In this document: positions 8,605 through 17,306 of the stretch, piece after piece | How the letters are laid out: every line of letters begins with the position of its first letter | Numbering within the stretch: the stretch's first letter is position 1 | Assembly (NCBI GenBank): GCA_003164495.1 | Contig: PLTN01000090.1 | Coordinates: 570-36,504, forward strand | DNA length: 35,935 bases | Source of the DNA: Vulcanimicrobiota bacterium | Lineage (GTDB): Bacteria > Vulcanimicrobiota > Vulcanimicrobiia > Vulcanimicrobiales > Vulcanimicrobiaceae | Reading direction: 5' to 3' | Notes under the pieces: generated by a model | Seen by the model: the letters and a program-made list of their open reading frames with translations, nothing else | What the model was told of the DNA's origin: nothing | Databases searched by the model: none | Position numbers and translations under genes: made by a program

Positions 8605-9393
8605 ATGGCGATCACCGAACGCAGCTACCAATATGTTAGCGTCGACCGGCACGACGGCATTGCGATCATCACGCTCAATCGCCCCGAAAAGCGCAACGCG
8701 CTTTCGCTCGCGGTCATGCGCGAATTGCACGCTATGCTCTCGGTGATCGGTGAGGATCGCGCGGTGCGTGTGGTCGTGCTGCGCGGCGAAGGGCCGGCGT
8801 TCAGCGCCGGTCACGACCTACGTGAGATGGTTGATCGCAGCATCGAAGCATATCACGAGATCTTCGACGCGTGCATCGACCTAATGACAAAGATCCAGCG
8901 CATCCCACAGCCGGTGATCGCCGAAGTCGCCGGGATCGCGACCGCGGCGGGATGTCAACTCGTCGCGAGTTGCGACTTGGCGGTCGCGTCGAGCTTGGCG
9001 AAGTTCGCAACGCCGGGCGTCAAGATCGGCCTGTTTTGCTCGACGCCTATGGTCGCGCTCACGCGCGCGATCGGTCGCAAGCGCGCGATGGAGATGCTCT
9101 TGACCGGCGAGTTCATTGACGCGCGCACGGCCGCTGAGTGGGGCCTGGTGAACCGCGTCGTCGAGCCGGCCGAACTCGTCGAGACCGTCCGGGCGTTGGC
9201 GACAAAAATCACATCAGCGGCGTCATTCGTCGTCGGCTTAGGTAAAGCGGCATTTTACGCGCAAATCGAACTCGATCAACCGCATGCATATGCCTATGCC
9301 AAAGAGGTCATGAGCACGAACGCGCTCGCCGAGGACGCGCAAGAGGGCATGACCGCCTTCATCGAACGGCGCGAACCCCTTTGGAAGACCTAA
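8605..9393 (+). CDS. enoyl-CoA hydratase/isomerase family protein, ECHDC3-like
   Basis: Crotonase-fold protein of 262 residues. The oxyanion-hole regions are recognisable (FSAGHDL near residue 70 and AGIATAAGCQLVASCDL near residues 111-127). Stretches AAGCQLVASCDLAVASS and FATPGV..GLFCSTP resemble the ECHDC3 branch. The two glutamates that canonical enoyl-CoA hydratases use as acid and base appear replaced: Q in AAGCQL and G in ATPGV. This is typical of ECHDC3-like proteins, whose reaction is uncertain, so hydratase activity should not be assumed. The start ATG lacks a strong Shine-Dalgarno. It stands alone between the cyd operon and a flavoprotein gene. Confidence 0.85.
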   Translation: MAITERSYQYVSVDRHDGIAIITLNRPEKRNALSLAVMRELHAMLSVIGEDRAVRVVVLRGEGPAFSAGHDLREMVDRSIEAYHEIFDACIDLMTKIQRIPQPVIAEVAGIATAAGCQLVASCDLAVASSLAKFATPGVKIGLFCSTPMVALTRAIGRKRAMEMLLTGEFIDARTAAEWGLVNRVVEPAELVETVRALATKITSAASFVVGLGKAAFYAQIELDQPHAYAYAKEVMSTNALAEDAQEGMTAFIERREPLWKT

Positions 9394-9461
9394 CCCGAAC
9401 TCGCTGAAGCAAGGATGACGAAGATGACGAAGCTCGGTGCGCCCCCGGATAGTCTTGCTAC

Positions 9462-10388
9462 ATGAGTGTCGATGCCTCAAGCGTAGACGTCGCGATCGTC
9501 GGCGGGGGAGCCGCCGGCCTGAGCGCCGCGCTCGTGTTGGGTCGCGCACGCCGGCGCGTCGTTGTGTTCGACGCGGGGGAGCCGCGAAATGCGGCCGCGC
9601 CGCACTCGTATGGATTCTTGGGTCACGACGGGATTTCGGGTGCGGAGCTGCTTCGCCGTGGGCGAGCGGAGGTGGAGAGCTACGGCGTCGGCATGGTCGG
9701 CGCACGCGTCCTGGATATCGTTCCCGCCGCAGGCGACCGGTTTGTCGTAACGACGGCCGCCGGGACTTGGGACGCGCGCGCCATCGTCCTCGCGACCGGA
9801 CTCACGGACACGCTGCCCGCGATCAGCGGACTCTCCGAGATTTGGGGCATCGACGCCGCCGAATGTCCGTATTGCCACGGTTGGGAGGTCCGCGACCGCG
9901 CGATCGGAGTCGTCGGCACGACCGACAAGCTGCCGCGCATCGCGGCCTTACTGACCCAATGGTCGCGGGACGTGATGCTGATCTCGTCCGCGGCGGCCGC
10001 TTTCACGCCGGAGGAACGTCGTCGCTTGGACGCCGCCGGGGTGCGCGTTATGCCCAAGGACGTCCGCCGGTTCGCCACCGAGCGTGGCCGTCTGCGGGCA
10101 GTCGTATTGGCCGATGGCGAAGAGATCGTCCGCGACGCGATCTTCGTAGCGATGCCGACCCACGCCGCGTCGGACTTGGCCGGCCGGCTGTGCGATGTCG
10201 ACGCGTCCGGTTTCGCGATCGCCGACCCCGAGGGCCGTACGAGCCACACCGGGATCTGGGCGGTCGGAAACGCCACGGACCGGATCGCCAAGCTCGTGCA
10301 TTCCGCAGCCGCCGGCTCGCGCGCGGCCGCGTCGATCAACCAAGATTTGTTCGAAATGGATCTCCAGGCGGCGATGGCATCCGCCTAG
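9462..10388 (+). CDS. TrxB-like FAD-dependent oxidoreductase with CPYC motif
   Basis: Flavoprotein of 308 residues with the thioredoxin-reductase layout. FAD-binding motif VAIVGGGAAGLSAA is at residues 10-23; the redox-active CPYC is at 135-138 followed by HGWE; the second FAD motif (GIWAVGNATD) is near residue 266. The nucleotide-binding motif between them is poor (GVVGTTDKL at about 149-157 instead of GxGxxA), so NADPH use is uncertain. Such proteins with CPYCHGWE are a common branch distinct from true TrxB. The region before the start contains a 9-bp tandem repeat (GATGACGAA twice, about 9413-9430). The gene is convergent with the methyltransferase on the other strand. Confidence 0.85.
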   Translation: MSVDASSVDVAIVGGGAAGLSAALVLGRARRRVVVFDAGEPRNAAAPHSYGFLGHDGISGAELLRRGRAEVESYGVGMVGARVLDIVPAAGDRFVVTTAAGTWDARAIVLATGLTDTLPAISGLSEIWGIDAAECPYCHGWEVRDRAIGVVGTTDKLPRIAALLTQWSRDVMLISSAAAAFTPEERRRLDAAGVRVMPKDVRRFATERGRLRAVVLADGEEIVRDAIFVAMPTHAASDLAGRLCDVDASGFAIADPEGRTSHTGIWAVGNATDRIAKLVHSAAAGSRAAASINQDLFEMDLQAAMASA

Positions 10389-10433
10389 GCCGCCGCAAGA
10401 CCTGATCAGGGATCGAGCGCCAAAGTGAGCGTC

Positions 10434-10454
10434 GCCGGCGGCACCGACGCCGGC
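10434..10454. terminator. hairpin between convergent genes
   Basis: Perfect 7-bp stem GCCGGCG / CGCCGGC with a 7-base loop between the ends of the TrxB-like gene and the methyltransferase. There is no T-run on either side, so it is only a possible bidirectional terminator. Confidence 0.35.
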
Positions 10455-11280
10455 TACGGCTTACGGGCGACGTGCATGATTCGTGGTTCGGGACCAGTAC
10501 GCCGTCGGACGTGGCGAAGCGGGCTGCGTCTTTAATCATCGCCGCCTTGATCCGCTCGCGCACCTCGGGGCTCTGGAGGTTGAGGAGCGCCGCGGTGCGC
10601 ACGGTGCCGCGGTCGTACCAGTCCCAGATGTCCGCCGGCGCGTCCCCGCGCCACATCAGCGGCAACTCCTCGCTGCGGACGTCGCCGAACCCGGCGGCTT
10701 CGAGCGCGGACCGCGCCGCATCGGGATCGCTGAACAGTTCGCGCGGCGGCGCAAGCGGCATCGGCACGGTCAGGTCGGCAAGCGCCTCGATCGCGCGCTG
10801 CGCGATGCCGCTGAGTTGCGCGCGGTCCGGGCCACACCAGACGGTCCACGCGTAGCGTCCGCCCGGGCGCAACACGCGGAACGCTTCGGCGATCGCTTTC
10901 TCCGGTTCGGGAAGATGCAGGATCCCGAACCCGCAGATTACCGCGTCAAAGGACGCGTTGGCGAAATCGAGCGCCTCCGCATCGCCGACGTGAAAGGTCG
11001 CACGCGGAAAGCGCCGTGTCGCTTCGCCGACCATGGCCGGCGCGAGGTCGACGCCGGTCGCGGTACAGCCGCGGGCCGCCGCCCCGCCGGCATTATAGCC
11101 CGGTCCGCAGCACACGTCCAGCAGCTCCATGGGCGCCCGCGCCCCGACCGCGTCAAGCAGCTGGGTGGCCGCCGAGCGCGTCATCCGGCCGGCGCCGCCG
11201 TCGTACTGTGGTGCGCGCTCGTGCCACCCGCGCCGCTCGAGCTCTTTGAAGGTGGGAATCGGGTCATTGGTAGACGACAT
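10454..11280 (-). CDS. class I SAM-dependent methyltransferase (frameshift near 3' end)
   Basis: Methyltransferase of the UbiE/Methyltransf_11 type. Motif I is LLDVCCGPGYNAG (about residues 53-65), followed by TGVDLAPAM, a motif IV-like FDAVICGFGILHL and LRPGGRYAWTVW. Start ATG 11280 has GGAGG seven to eight bases upstream. The annotated frame runs to 10336 with an arginine-rich tail that overlaps the TrxB-like gene. However, one added base in the GGG run at 10490-10492 (plus strand) would instead give an end reading EPRIMHVARKP with a stop at 10454-10456, which is a normal family C-terminus. I therefore place the true end at 10454 and treat the break as a one-base deletion, real or technical. 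A degraded relative of the C-terminal part lies at 23795-23970. Substrate unknown. Confidence 0.8.
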
Positions 11281-11423
11281 TGGTGATCCTCCGGTGCATG
11301 CGCGGAGTGCATTTTTCGCGTGGGCAACGATCGTTCCTGAGCCGCGTAGCCGTCGCTGGAACCTGCAACGCGGGGTATTGATCCGACATCCCTTGATTGA
11401 GGGAAATCCGCTGCATTATGAGG

Positions 11424-13193
11424 TCATTCGGAAGCGCCGATGAGCCCCGCACGTTGGTCTGCGATGAGCCGTGCGTACACTCCAGCCAACGTGACTAATT
11501 CATCGTGCCTGCCCACCTCCGCGACCTTCCCGCCCTCGAGCACGACGATGCGATCGGCGCTAAGGATCGTCGAGAGACGGTGAGCGATCACGAGCGTGGT
11601 ACGGCCGCGGCGGGCGGCATGCAGCGCGCGCAATACGGCTTGCTCGTTCTCGGCATCGAGGTTCGACGCAGCTTCGTCCATCACCAAAAACGGGCTGTCA
11701 TGAAGCAGCGCGCGGGCGATCGCGAGCCGCTGGCTCTGGCCACCCGAGAGTTGAGCGCCGCGTTCTCCAACCTGCGTCGCGTAGCCGTTCGGGAGCGCCA
11801 TGATGAAGTCGTGAGCGTTCGCGGCGCGAGCGGCCGCTTCGATCTGCGCCTGTGTCACCTGTTCGTGACCGAGGCGAAGATTGTCGGCAACGCTGCCGTA
11901 GAAAAGGTAGACATCTTGGAGAACTACAGCCACCAGCCTATGCAACTCGTCAAGTGGGATCATGCGGAGGTCTTGGCCGCCAAGTGTGATCGCGCCGCGA
12001 TCCCTATCCCAGAAGCGCAATAGGAGGTTGGCGCATGTACTCTTGCCTGCGCCGGAACGGCCGACGAGCGCGACTGTCTCGCCGGGGGCAACCGTGAAGC
12101 TCACACCGCGCAGGATGGGTGACCCGGAGTCGTAGGCGAACCAAACGTCATCGAAGCAAATCTCTGAATTAGCAAGACGCGGTGCGGCCGTGGCCGTGTC
12201 GGCGACTTGAGGCACCTGGTCGAGGATCTCGAGGACACGAGTTGCGCTGGCGCGTAGCGGCGAAAGCTCGCCCGCTACATCGATGGCCTGCGTAACGGGC
12301 CCGAACGCGGCAGCCGTCACCATGACGGCGATGATGGCGGAGACGAACGAGATCGAGCCCCTCGCGCTCATCCCGACTGCCGCGATCAGGAGCGCCACCG
12401 TCGTCGCCGAAACGAGTCCTTCGGTGATGGCGCGCTGGAAGCCGGTGACGGCTGCATACTGCAGCTGCCGGCGCTGGTAGTCTCGTGTCCGCTCTACCAT
12501 CCGGTCACGGAAAGCATCGACGCGTTGGAAGACGAGGAGCTCGCGAAGCCCCTGAATGCCGTCGACCGCATCGGCGTTCAATTCGCCGAGTTTGCTGCGC
12601 AGGCGCTCTCCCCAGATCTTCGTCCGCGCGGCGACGATACTGGGCGCGACGACAGACGCGAGCATCCCCAGCGCCGCAATCGATGCCAGGAGCGGATGGA
12701 TGATCGCAAGCGCGACGACCGCACCGATCCCGACGGCGACGGCGACCGTTGCATTGATAGCAAGGTGGGCGAAAAAATTGTGCAACGCGTCGACGTCGGC
12801 AAGCGCGGTCGCCGCGAGCTCTCCGGTGCGGCGGCCGAGCAATTCCCGAGGAGCGCTCCGCTCGATACCGTCGTAGAGTTGCACGCGCAACAGCGCCTGA
12901 TAGCGGAAGGCAAAGACGTGCCCGAACCACTCCGCCACCCACGTTCCGAGGCTCGAACCGACGACGGCGACGCCGAGGAGGATCAGCGGCGCGAGCAAGC
13001 CGGCGGGGTGCGATCCGCGTGCTGCAAGGCCGACAAGCCAACCACTCGCTCCACCAGCAACGACGGCAAATCCGTGCTGGGCGATGCCGCCGACGATCGA
13101 AATCGCATAGCTCCCGCGACCGGAATGAACGCGCTGCAGCGTTTCCAATAGCGGGTGACGGTACCGCCGCATCTCCGTGACCTTGCTCGCCAT
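11424..13193 (-). CDS. cydC: ABC exporter half-transporter, CydC-like
   Basis: Second gene of a heterodimeric ABC exporter pair; 589 residues from ATG 13193 (a GTG sits directly before it at 13196). N-terminal six-helix membrane domain (to about residue 330) is followed by a complete nucleotide-binding domain: Walker A VGRSGAGKST, Q-loop VVLQDVYLF, signature LSGGQ and Walker B FLVMDEAASNLD, then the switch histidine in IAHRLS. The ATG overlaps the preceding gene's stop (TGATG), so they are coupled. Because its partner resembles CydD, the pair is likely the cysteine/glutathione exporter needed for bd oxidase assembly, and cydAB is nearby. A siderophore or lipid exporter cannot be excluded. Confidence 0.75.
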   Translation of the reverse strand: MASKVTEMRRYRHPLLETLQRVHSGRGSYAISIVGGIAQHGFAVVAGGASGWLVGLAARGSHPAGLLAPLILLGVAVVGSSLGTWVAEWFGHVFAFRYQALLRVQLYDGIERSAPRELLGRRTGELAATALADVDALHNFFAHLAINATVAVAVGIGAVVALAIIHPLLASIAALGMLASVVAPSIVAARTKIWGERLRSKLGELNADAVDGIQGLRELLVFQRVDAFRDRMVERTRDYQRRQLQYAAVTGFQRAITEGLVSATTVALLIAAVGMSARGSISFVSAIIAVMVTAAAFGPVTQAIDVAGELSPLRASATRVLEILDQVPQVADTATAAPRLANSEICFDDVWFAYDSGSPILRGVSFTVAPGETVALVGRSGAGKSTCANLLLRFWDRDRGAITLGGQDLRMIPLDELHRLVAVVLQDVYLFYGSVADNLRLGHEQVTQAQIEAAARAANAHDFIMALPNGYATQVGERGAQLSGGQSQRLAIARALLHDSPFLVMDEAASNLDAENEQAVLRALHAARRGRTTLVIAHRLSTILSADRIVVLEGGKVAEVGRHDELVTLAGVYARLIADQRAGLIGASE

Positions 13194-14914
13194 CACCGAG
13201 CGGCCTGCGCTGCGACCAGTCGCGCATACGCCCCGTGGCGGTTTCGCAACTCCTCATCTTGCCCGCTTTCAACGATGCGGCCACTTTCGAGGACTAGGAT
13301 CCGGTCCGCTCCCCGAACGGTAGAGAGCCGATGAGCGATCACGATGGTGGTGCGACCTTTGGCGAATTCGTTGAGTGCGGCCTGAATCGTCGCTTCGGTC
13401 ACCGCGTCCACGTTTGCGGTCGCTTCATCAAGAATGAGAATCGGCGCATCCTTGAGGATGGCGCGTGCAAGAGCAAGTCGCTGGCGTTGCCCCCCGGACA
13501 GACGCACTCCGCGCTCCCCAATGGCCGTGGCATACCCGTTGGGGAGATCGAGGATAAAATCATGAGCTCCCGCCATGCGTGCGGCGCGCTCGATCTCCTC
13601 GTCGCCGGCGTCAGGCCGAGCCAGCACGAGATTCTCGCGCACCGTCCCGCCGAAGAGGTAGGTGTCTTGTGCAACCAGAGCGATCAGAGATCGCACGGAC
13701 TCGATCGGTAGATCGCGCACATCACTCCCGTCGATCATCACTTGGCCCTCCTGCGGATCGACGAAGCGCAGCAACAATGCGACGACTGTCGTCTTCCCCG
13801 CACCCGATGGTCCCACGATAGCAACGGTCTCACCGGCGTCAACACGGAACGACAGATGATTCATAACCGGCGGCTGCGTCTTGGTGTACGCGAACGTCAC
13901 GTCTTGGAACTCGACAACGGGCCGCAACTGCGCGACCACGAGTTGACCCGTGTCTGGAGCCGGCGGGATCTCGGCGAAGAGTCGCTCAATCTGTTCGGCG
14001 GCCGCGCCCGCCGCGTAGCTCGCGTGAAAGGCGACATCGAGATTGGTAACCGGGCGCAACGCTTCGCGCGCAAGGAAGAGTGCGATGAACAGAGTCGTGG
14101 TCGACATCTCGCCCTGAACGGTGCGCACCGCTGCAACGGCCGCCACGGCTGCCATTCCGCCGACGACGACAAAGGAATAGAGCCCATTGCGAATGAGGAC
14201 GAATCGCAGCTCGCGGATCATGCCCGTCGCGAGGCTCTCGGCGCGATCTGTTAGCGCCTGCCGACGCGATTTGGAAGCATCAAACGCCTTGAGGGTAATC
14301 ATCCCTTGCAGGCTGTCCAAAAACTCCGCGCCCATCTCGAGCATGGCCTTGCGTCGTTGGCGCGTGGCCCCCATGAGCGAGCCGTCCCAGAGCGGCGGAA
14401 TAATCAGCGCGGCGACGACGAACACCGCGACCACGAGCGCGAGCCAGCCGTCCCTCGTGGCAAGGATTGCGACAACCACGGCCGGCGTCAGTACCGCAGC
14501 GATCGAGGATGGTAGGTAGGTGGCGAAGTAGTTCTCAAGCGCCTCGACCCCATCGATCAGTGCCGCCTGGAGGGTGGCCGTGCGCTCACCGCCGACGTAG
14601 TGGGGCCCGAGCTCAGCGAGTTTGGTGAAGATCTTGGCACGAAGATGCGCCTTGGTTGCACCCGCCGTTGCCTGAGCTACCAGCGCGTCGGCCCACAGAA
14701 GCACAACGCGACCGAGGACGAGCGCCCCGACGCCGACGATGAGCGGCACCTCATCACGCAGCCGGGAGCCGCCTAGAAGCTGCGCGAGGATGCTGGCCAT
14801 GAGTAAGGCCTGACCCACGTACGTGCCCATGAGTGCAAGCCGCATCGCAATCGAGGCGGCGATCCAAGGCTGCACGCCCTTGGCGAGCGCCATGATGCGC
14901 CGAAATCCAGCCAT
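13193..14914 (-). CDS. cydD: ABC exporter half-transporter, CydD-like
   Basis: First gene of the pair, 573 residues. The membrane domain contains the stretch DGVEALENYFATYLP (about residues 116-130), which closely resembles the CydD signature region and is the main reason for this call. The nucleotide-binding domain is complete: Walker A VGPSGAGKTT, Q-loop VAQDTYLFGG, signature LSGGQRQRLALARA, Walker B ILILDEATANVD and IAHRLS. The ATG at 14914 is eight bases after the repeated leader motif at 14918-14939. CydDC exports reductant (glutathione/cysteine) to the periplasm and is needed for haem insertion into bd oxidase in other bacteria; that role is inferred here. Confidence 0.78.
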   Translation of the reverse strand: MAGFRRIMALAKGVQPWIAASIAMRLALMGTYVGQALLMASILAQLLGGSRLRDEVPLIVGVGALVLGRVVLLWADALVAQATAGATKAHLRAKIFTKLAELGPHYVGGERTATLQAALIDGVEALENYFATYLPSSIAAVLTPAVVVAILATRDGWLALVVAVFVVAALIIPPLWDGSLMGATRQRRKAMLEMGAEFLDSLQGMITLKAFDASKSRRQALTDRAESLATGMIRELRFVLIRNGLYSFVVVGGMAAVAAVAAVRTVQGEMSTTTLFIALFLAREALRPVTNLDVAFHASYAAGAAAEQIERLFAEIPPAPDTGQLVVAQLRPVVEFQDVTFAYTKTQPPVMNHLSFRVDAGETVAIVGPSGAGKTTVVALLLRFVDPQEGQVMIDGSDVRDLPIESVRSLIALVAQDTYLFGGTVRENLVLARPDAGDEEIERAARMAGAHDFILDLPNGYATAIGERGVRLSGGQRQRLALARAILKDAPILILDEATANVDAVTEATIQAALNEFAKGRTTIVIAHRLSTVRGADRILVLESGRIVESGQDEELRNRHGAYARLVAAQAAR

Positions 14915-14917
14915 CCT

Positions 14918-14988
14918 ATGCGATCCTTGGCTTCAGCGGAGAAGGACGGTAGTCGTCCCGACATGCGGGCTTCACGCGCCGGCGATGC
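14918..14988 (-). promoter_or_regulatory. repeated leader element, copy A (upstream of cydD)
   Basis: Two conserved blocks lie directly upstream of cydD. The block at 14948-14988 matches 17236-17276 in 32 of 41 positions without gaps; on the coding strand it includes CGTGAAGCCCGCAT and ACTACC. The second block at 14918-14939 matches 17117-17137 in all but two positions (CCGCTGAAGCCAAGGATCGC on the coding strand). In this copy only eight bases separate the blocks, and CCCG/CGGG and GGACG/CGTCC hairpins can form. Order and strand relative to the downstream gene are the same in both copies. It may be a cis-acting RNA (riboswitch-like) or a shared promoter/operator. Confidence 0.55.
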
Positions 14989-15178
14989 TGGCAGCGGCCG
15001 CAAAGACGCGATACGAAGACACGCTTCGCGGATGCGTTGACCGCGCAGATAGAGGGGCCCGGACGTCGCGAACCGGACGAAAGCGGGCTACGGTGCGGCT
15101 CATGGGGGAGAGTCTCGCGCGTTCGCAGCGCAAAAGCCGGCGCGGACGAAGCCGGCATCCAAAGCCTCATATCGACGT

Positions 15179-15328
15179 TTACGAAATTGCTTTGATCGGC
15201 ACTTCGGCAAGCACGGCGCGCACGTTCTCGAAATCGCGCGGATGCGGATGAACGCCCACGAGGATCTTGCCCGCCGAAACCGCCTCTTCGCCGCCGGGTT
15301 CGGAACCGCCCATCACGTCGTCTTTCAT
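15179..15328 (-). CDS. hypothetical 49-residue protein
   Basis: Short ORF in an otherwise gene-free stretch between sorB and cydD. The predicted peptide has an acidic glycine-rich start and then a regular alpha/beta-looking segment (KILVGVHPHPRDFENVRAVL, residues 21-40). That second part has a natural amino-acid pattern, reminiscent of the tail of small stress-protein domains, so it may be a genuine small gene or the end of a decayed one. AGGA lies only two bases before the ATG, too close for a good ribosome-binding site. I do not recognise a function. Confidence 0.35.
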   Translation of the reverse strand: MKDDVMGGSEPGGEEAVSAGKILVGVHPHPRDFENVRAVLAEVPIKAIS

Positions 15329-15547
15329 TTCCTAAGGAGAGCGACGCAATGTGAAGGGCCGGTGAACTTCGTCTAGCCGACCCGTGAAGACGCCCCGCGG
15401 TGGCCGGCTGGCCGTGCAAGTTTCCCCTGAAAACCACGAACGATTCGAGCGGTGTCGCCAGTTCTTGAAGACTACTGCGTCATCACCGAGAGCGTACGGC
15501 AGGGTATCCCGGTCGCGGTCGCCGTTTCGATTATCTTAACCGGGAGT

Positions 15548-15862
15548 TTACGGCTTTCCGTTCTGGGCGATGAGATAGTCAACGATCGTGTTGACGTCGC
15601 TATCGGCGATCGGAGCGCCGTAAGCAGCTTTCATTTTTGCCACCTCAGCCGTCCATTGCGCCCGGTTTAAACGTGGCTGCGTGTAGATGTATGCGGCCGA
15701 ATGGCACGTGCGACAATTCGCGTTGACGACCTCCATGCCGGGGCCCGGCTTGAGCGGGACGGTCACAGTTGGCATCGTGATCGAGACCGTCCCGGACGTC
15801 GTCGCGCCGAGCATGAGAACGGCGAGTGCGAGCAGCGCTAGCCGTGAAGTGGTGGCCTTCAT
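15548..15862 (-). CDS. sorB: c-type cytochrome, SorB-like subunit of sulfite dehydrogenase
   Basis: Small periplasmic monohaem cytochrome of 104 residues. Signal peptide covers about residues 1-26; the single haem site is CRTCH at 50-54, within the stretch GMEVVNANCRTCHSAAYIYTQ, which resembles SorB. The ATG overlaps the molybdoenzyme stop (ATGA), as expected for a two-subunit complex. It would accept electrons from the Moco subunit and pass them to another cytochrome c. The C-terminus (IADSDVNTIVDYLIAQNG) is typical of small cytochromes c. Confidence 0.85.
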   Translation of the reverse strand: MKATTSRLALLALAVLMLGATTSGTVSITMPTVTVPLKPGPGMEVVNANCRTCHSAAYIYTQPRLNRAQWTAEVAKMKAAYGAPIADSDVNTIVDYLIAQNGKP

Positions 15863-17073
15863 GATACGCTGACCTTATAGGTCTCGATCACATCGCGCAG
15901 GAAGCCGGCCGGATTCCACACCGGGATGCTCGTCTGCGTTTCACCGCTGTTGGCAATCGCGCGACATGCAAGTGTATACGACTTGCCGCGCTGTGCCGCG
16001 AAGGCGACTTCCCAGCGCCGAAATGAGTAGCGGCCGTAGTCGGCGCCGAGCGTCGCATTGCGCCATGTCGTTCCGCCGTCTGAGGAAAACTGTACCGCCT
16101 TGATCCCGCTGCCGTTATCGAATGCGATCCCACGGATCATTTGCGACCCAGCGTGCACGCTGCCGCCGTCGTGCACGTTTGTCGCGAACGAGCGGACCGT
16201 CATCTTGTTGATCGGAACCGTCTTGTAGCCCGTTTGCGTCGGGGTTACCGTGTTTCCCGGCGTTTCGGGAATTCGATAGGCCGTCTTCATCCAGAAATTG
16301 TCATCGATCGTATCGATTGCCTCGATGTCGCTGAGCATTTTCATCCAGTACGTCGCATACCAGCCGGGGACGACCATCCGAACGGGATAGCCGTTCAGCA
16401 GCGGCAACGGCGCCCCGTTCATCTCGTAGGCGATGATGATGTCGCCGTTGTCGAAAATATCGTCAAGCGAGAGGGCCTTGATAAACGGCGGGGTCGTAGA
16501 CAACACCGGGCGTTCGAGCCCGTGGAAGCGAATCTGACGAACGCCGTCCTTGAGTCCGGCTCGCGCGAGGACGTCGGTCAATCGGGCGCCGGTCCAGCGC
16601 GCGTTCCCCATCGCGCCGTTGTCCCATTGGCCGCCTGGGACGCGCGGTGAAAACAGTCCGCGGCTGTTTCCCGAGCACTGATTGACCGCGACGATCTCGA
16701 CCGGCTTGAATTGCGTGCGCAGGTCGCTAACGCTCAGGCTCAGCGGGCGCTTCACCATGCCGTGGACGTGAATCCGGTGCGTCGCCGCATCGACCGTCGT
16801 AGGGATTCCCGCCAAATGCCAGCGCACGAAGAAGGCATCGTTGGGCGTCAGGACGCCCTCGTCGAAAATGTGAAACGGCGTCTCCAGCAGCGGCGGGCGC
16901 GGCGAGAGCATGAGGAGCGGTCGCTTTTGGGGGAACGCAACGAGCGGTCGCGTGCCGTTCTCCATCGGTAACATGACGGTGGTCGGGGAAGCAGCGATCG
17001 CTTCAGATCCGGTCGTCGATGCGAGGGCGGCCGCCGTGGCGCCGGCGAGAAAACCGCGTCGATCCAAGGTCAT
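15859..17073 (-). CDS. sorA: molybdopterin sulfite dehydrogenase, SorA-like, Tat-exported
   Basis: Periplasmic sulfite oxidase-family enzyme of 404 residues that would oxidise sulfite to sulfate. A twin-arginine signal (TLDRRGFLAG, residues 2-11) precedes a hydrophobic stretch ending near residue 28. The molybdenum-coordinating cysteine is C133 in AVNQCSGNSRG. The C-terminal half forms the Mo-co dimerisation domain (SSDGGTTW near residue 337). Start ATG 17073 has GGAGGT four bases upstream; the longer in-frame start at 17118 would put 15 residues before the Tat signal. Paired with the haem subunit it most resembles SorAB rather than YedY/MsrP. A repeated leader element lies upstream. Confidence 0.87.
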   Translation of the reverse strand: MTLDRRGFLAGATAAALASTTGSEAIAASPTTVMLPMENGTRPLVAFPQKRPLLMLSPRPPLLETPFHIFDEGVLTPNDAFFVRWHLAGIPTTVDAATHRIHVHGMVKRPLSLSVSDLRTQFKPVEIVAVNQCSGNSRGLFSPRVPGGQWDNGAMGNARWTGARLTDVLARAGLKDGVRQIRFHGLERPVLSTTPPFIKALSLDDIFDNGDIIIAYEMNGAPLPLLNGYPVRMVVPGWYATYWMKMLSDIEAIDTIDDNFWMKTAYRIPETPGNTVTPTQTGYKTVPINKMTVRSFATNVHDGGSVHAGSQMIRGIAFDNGSGIKAVQFSSDGGTTWRNATLGADYGRYSFRRWEVAFAAQRGKSYTLACRAIANSGETQTSIPVWNPAGFLRDVIETYKVSVS

Positions 17074-17116
17074 GTGAACCTCCAAGGTCTCCCTACTCCC
17101 CTTTCCGAGCCTTCGC

Positions 17117-17276
17117 ATGCGTTCCTTGGCTCAGCGGTACGATCGGATGCTTAAGGCGCCAATCTGCAGCATGACCGTCGCCTCGAGCAGCCATGGGACC
17201 GGCAGACCCTGTCGCCGTGGAGTCTTCGAGCCCGCGGTAGCCGTCATGATATGCGGGTTTCACGAATTGGCGATGC
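17117..17276 (-). promoter_or_regulatory. repeated leader element, copy B (upstream of sorA)
   Basis: Second copy of the two-block leader also found before cydD. Here the blocks (17236-17276 and 17117-17137) are 98 bases apart instead of eight, with a GC-rich insert able to fold. On the coding strand the first block reads CGTGAAACCCGCATATCATG then ACGGCTACC; CCCGC can pair with the GCGGG right after it. The second block is CCGCTGAGCCAAGGAACGC and ends 43 bases before the chosen sorA start. Conserved ends with a variable middle are typical of structured leader RNAs, but this is inference. Confidence 0.5.
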
Positions 17277-17306
17277 GCGCAACGGCCCGCCATGCGAGGG
17301 TTTAGG

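Noticed and set aside
14916..15437. 173-codon arginine-rich frame on the minus strand upstream of cydD
   Set aside because: Composition is that of non-coding GC-rich DNA, and it crosses the repeated leader element.
14918..17276. Calling the shared leader a SAM-I or cobalamin riboswitch
   Set aside because: Only short pieces resemble those consensus cores; the required stems and conserved bases could not be laid out, so it is left as unknown.
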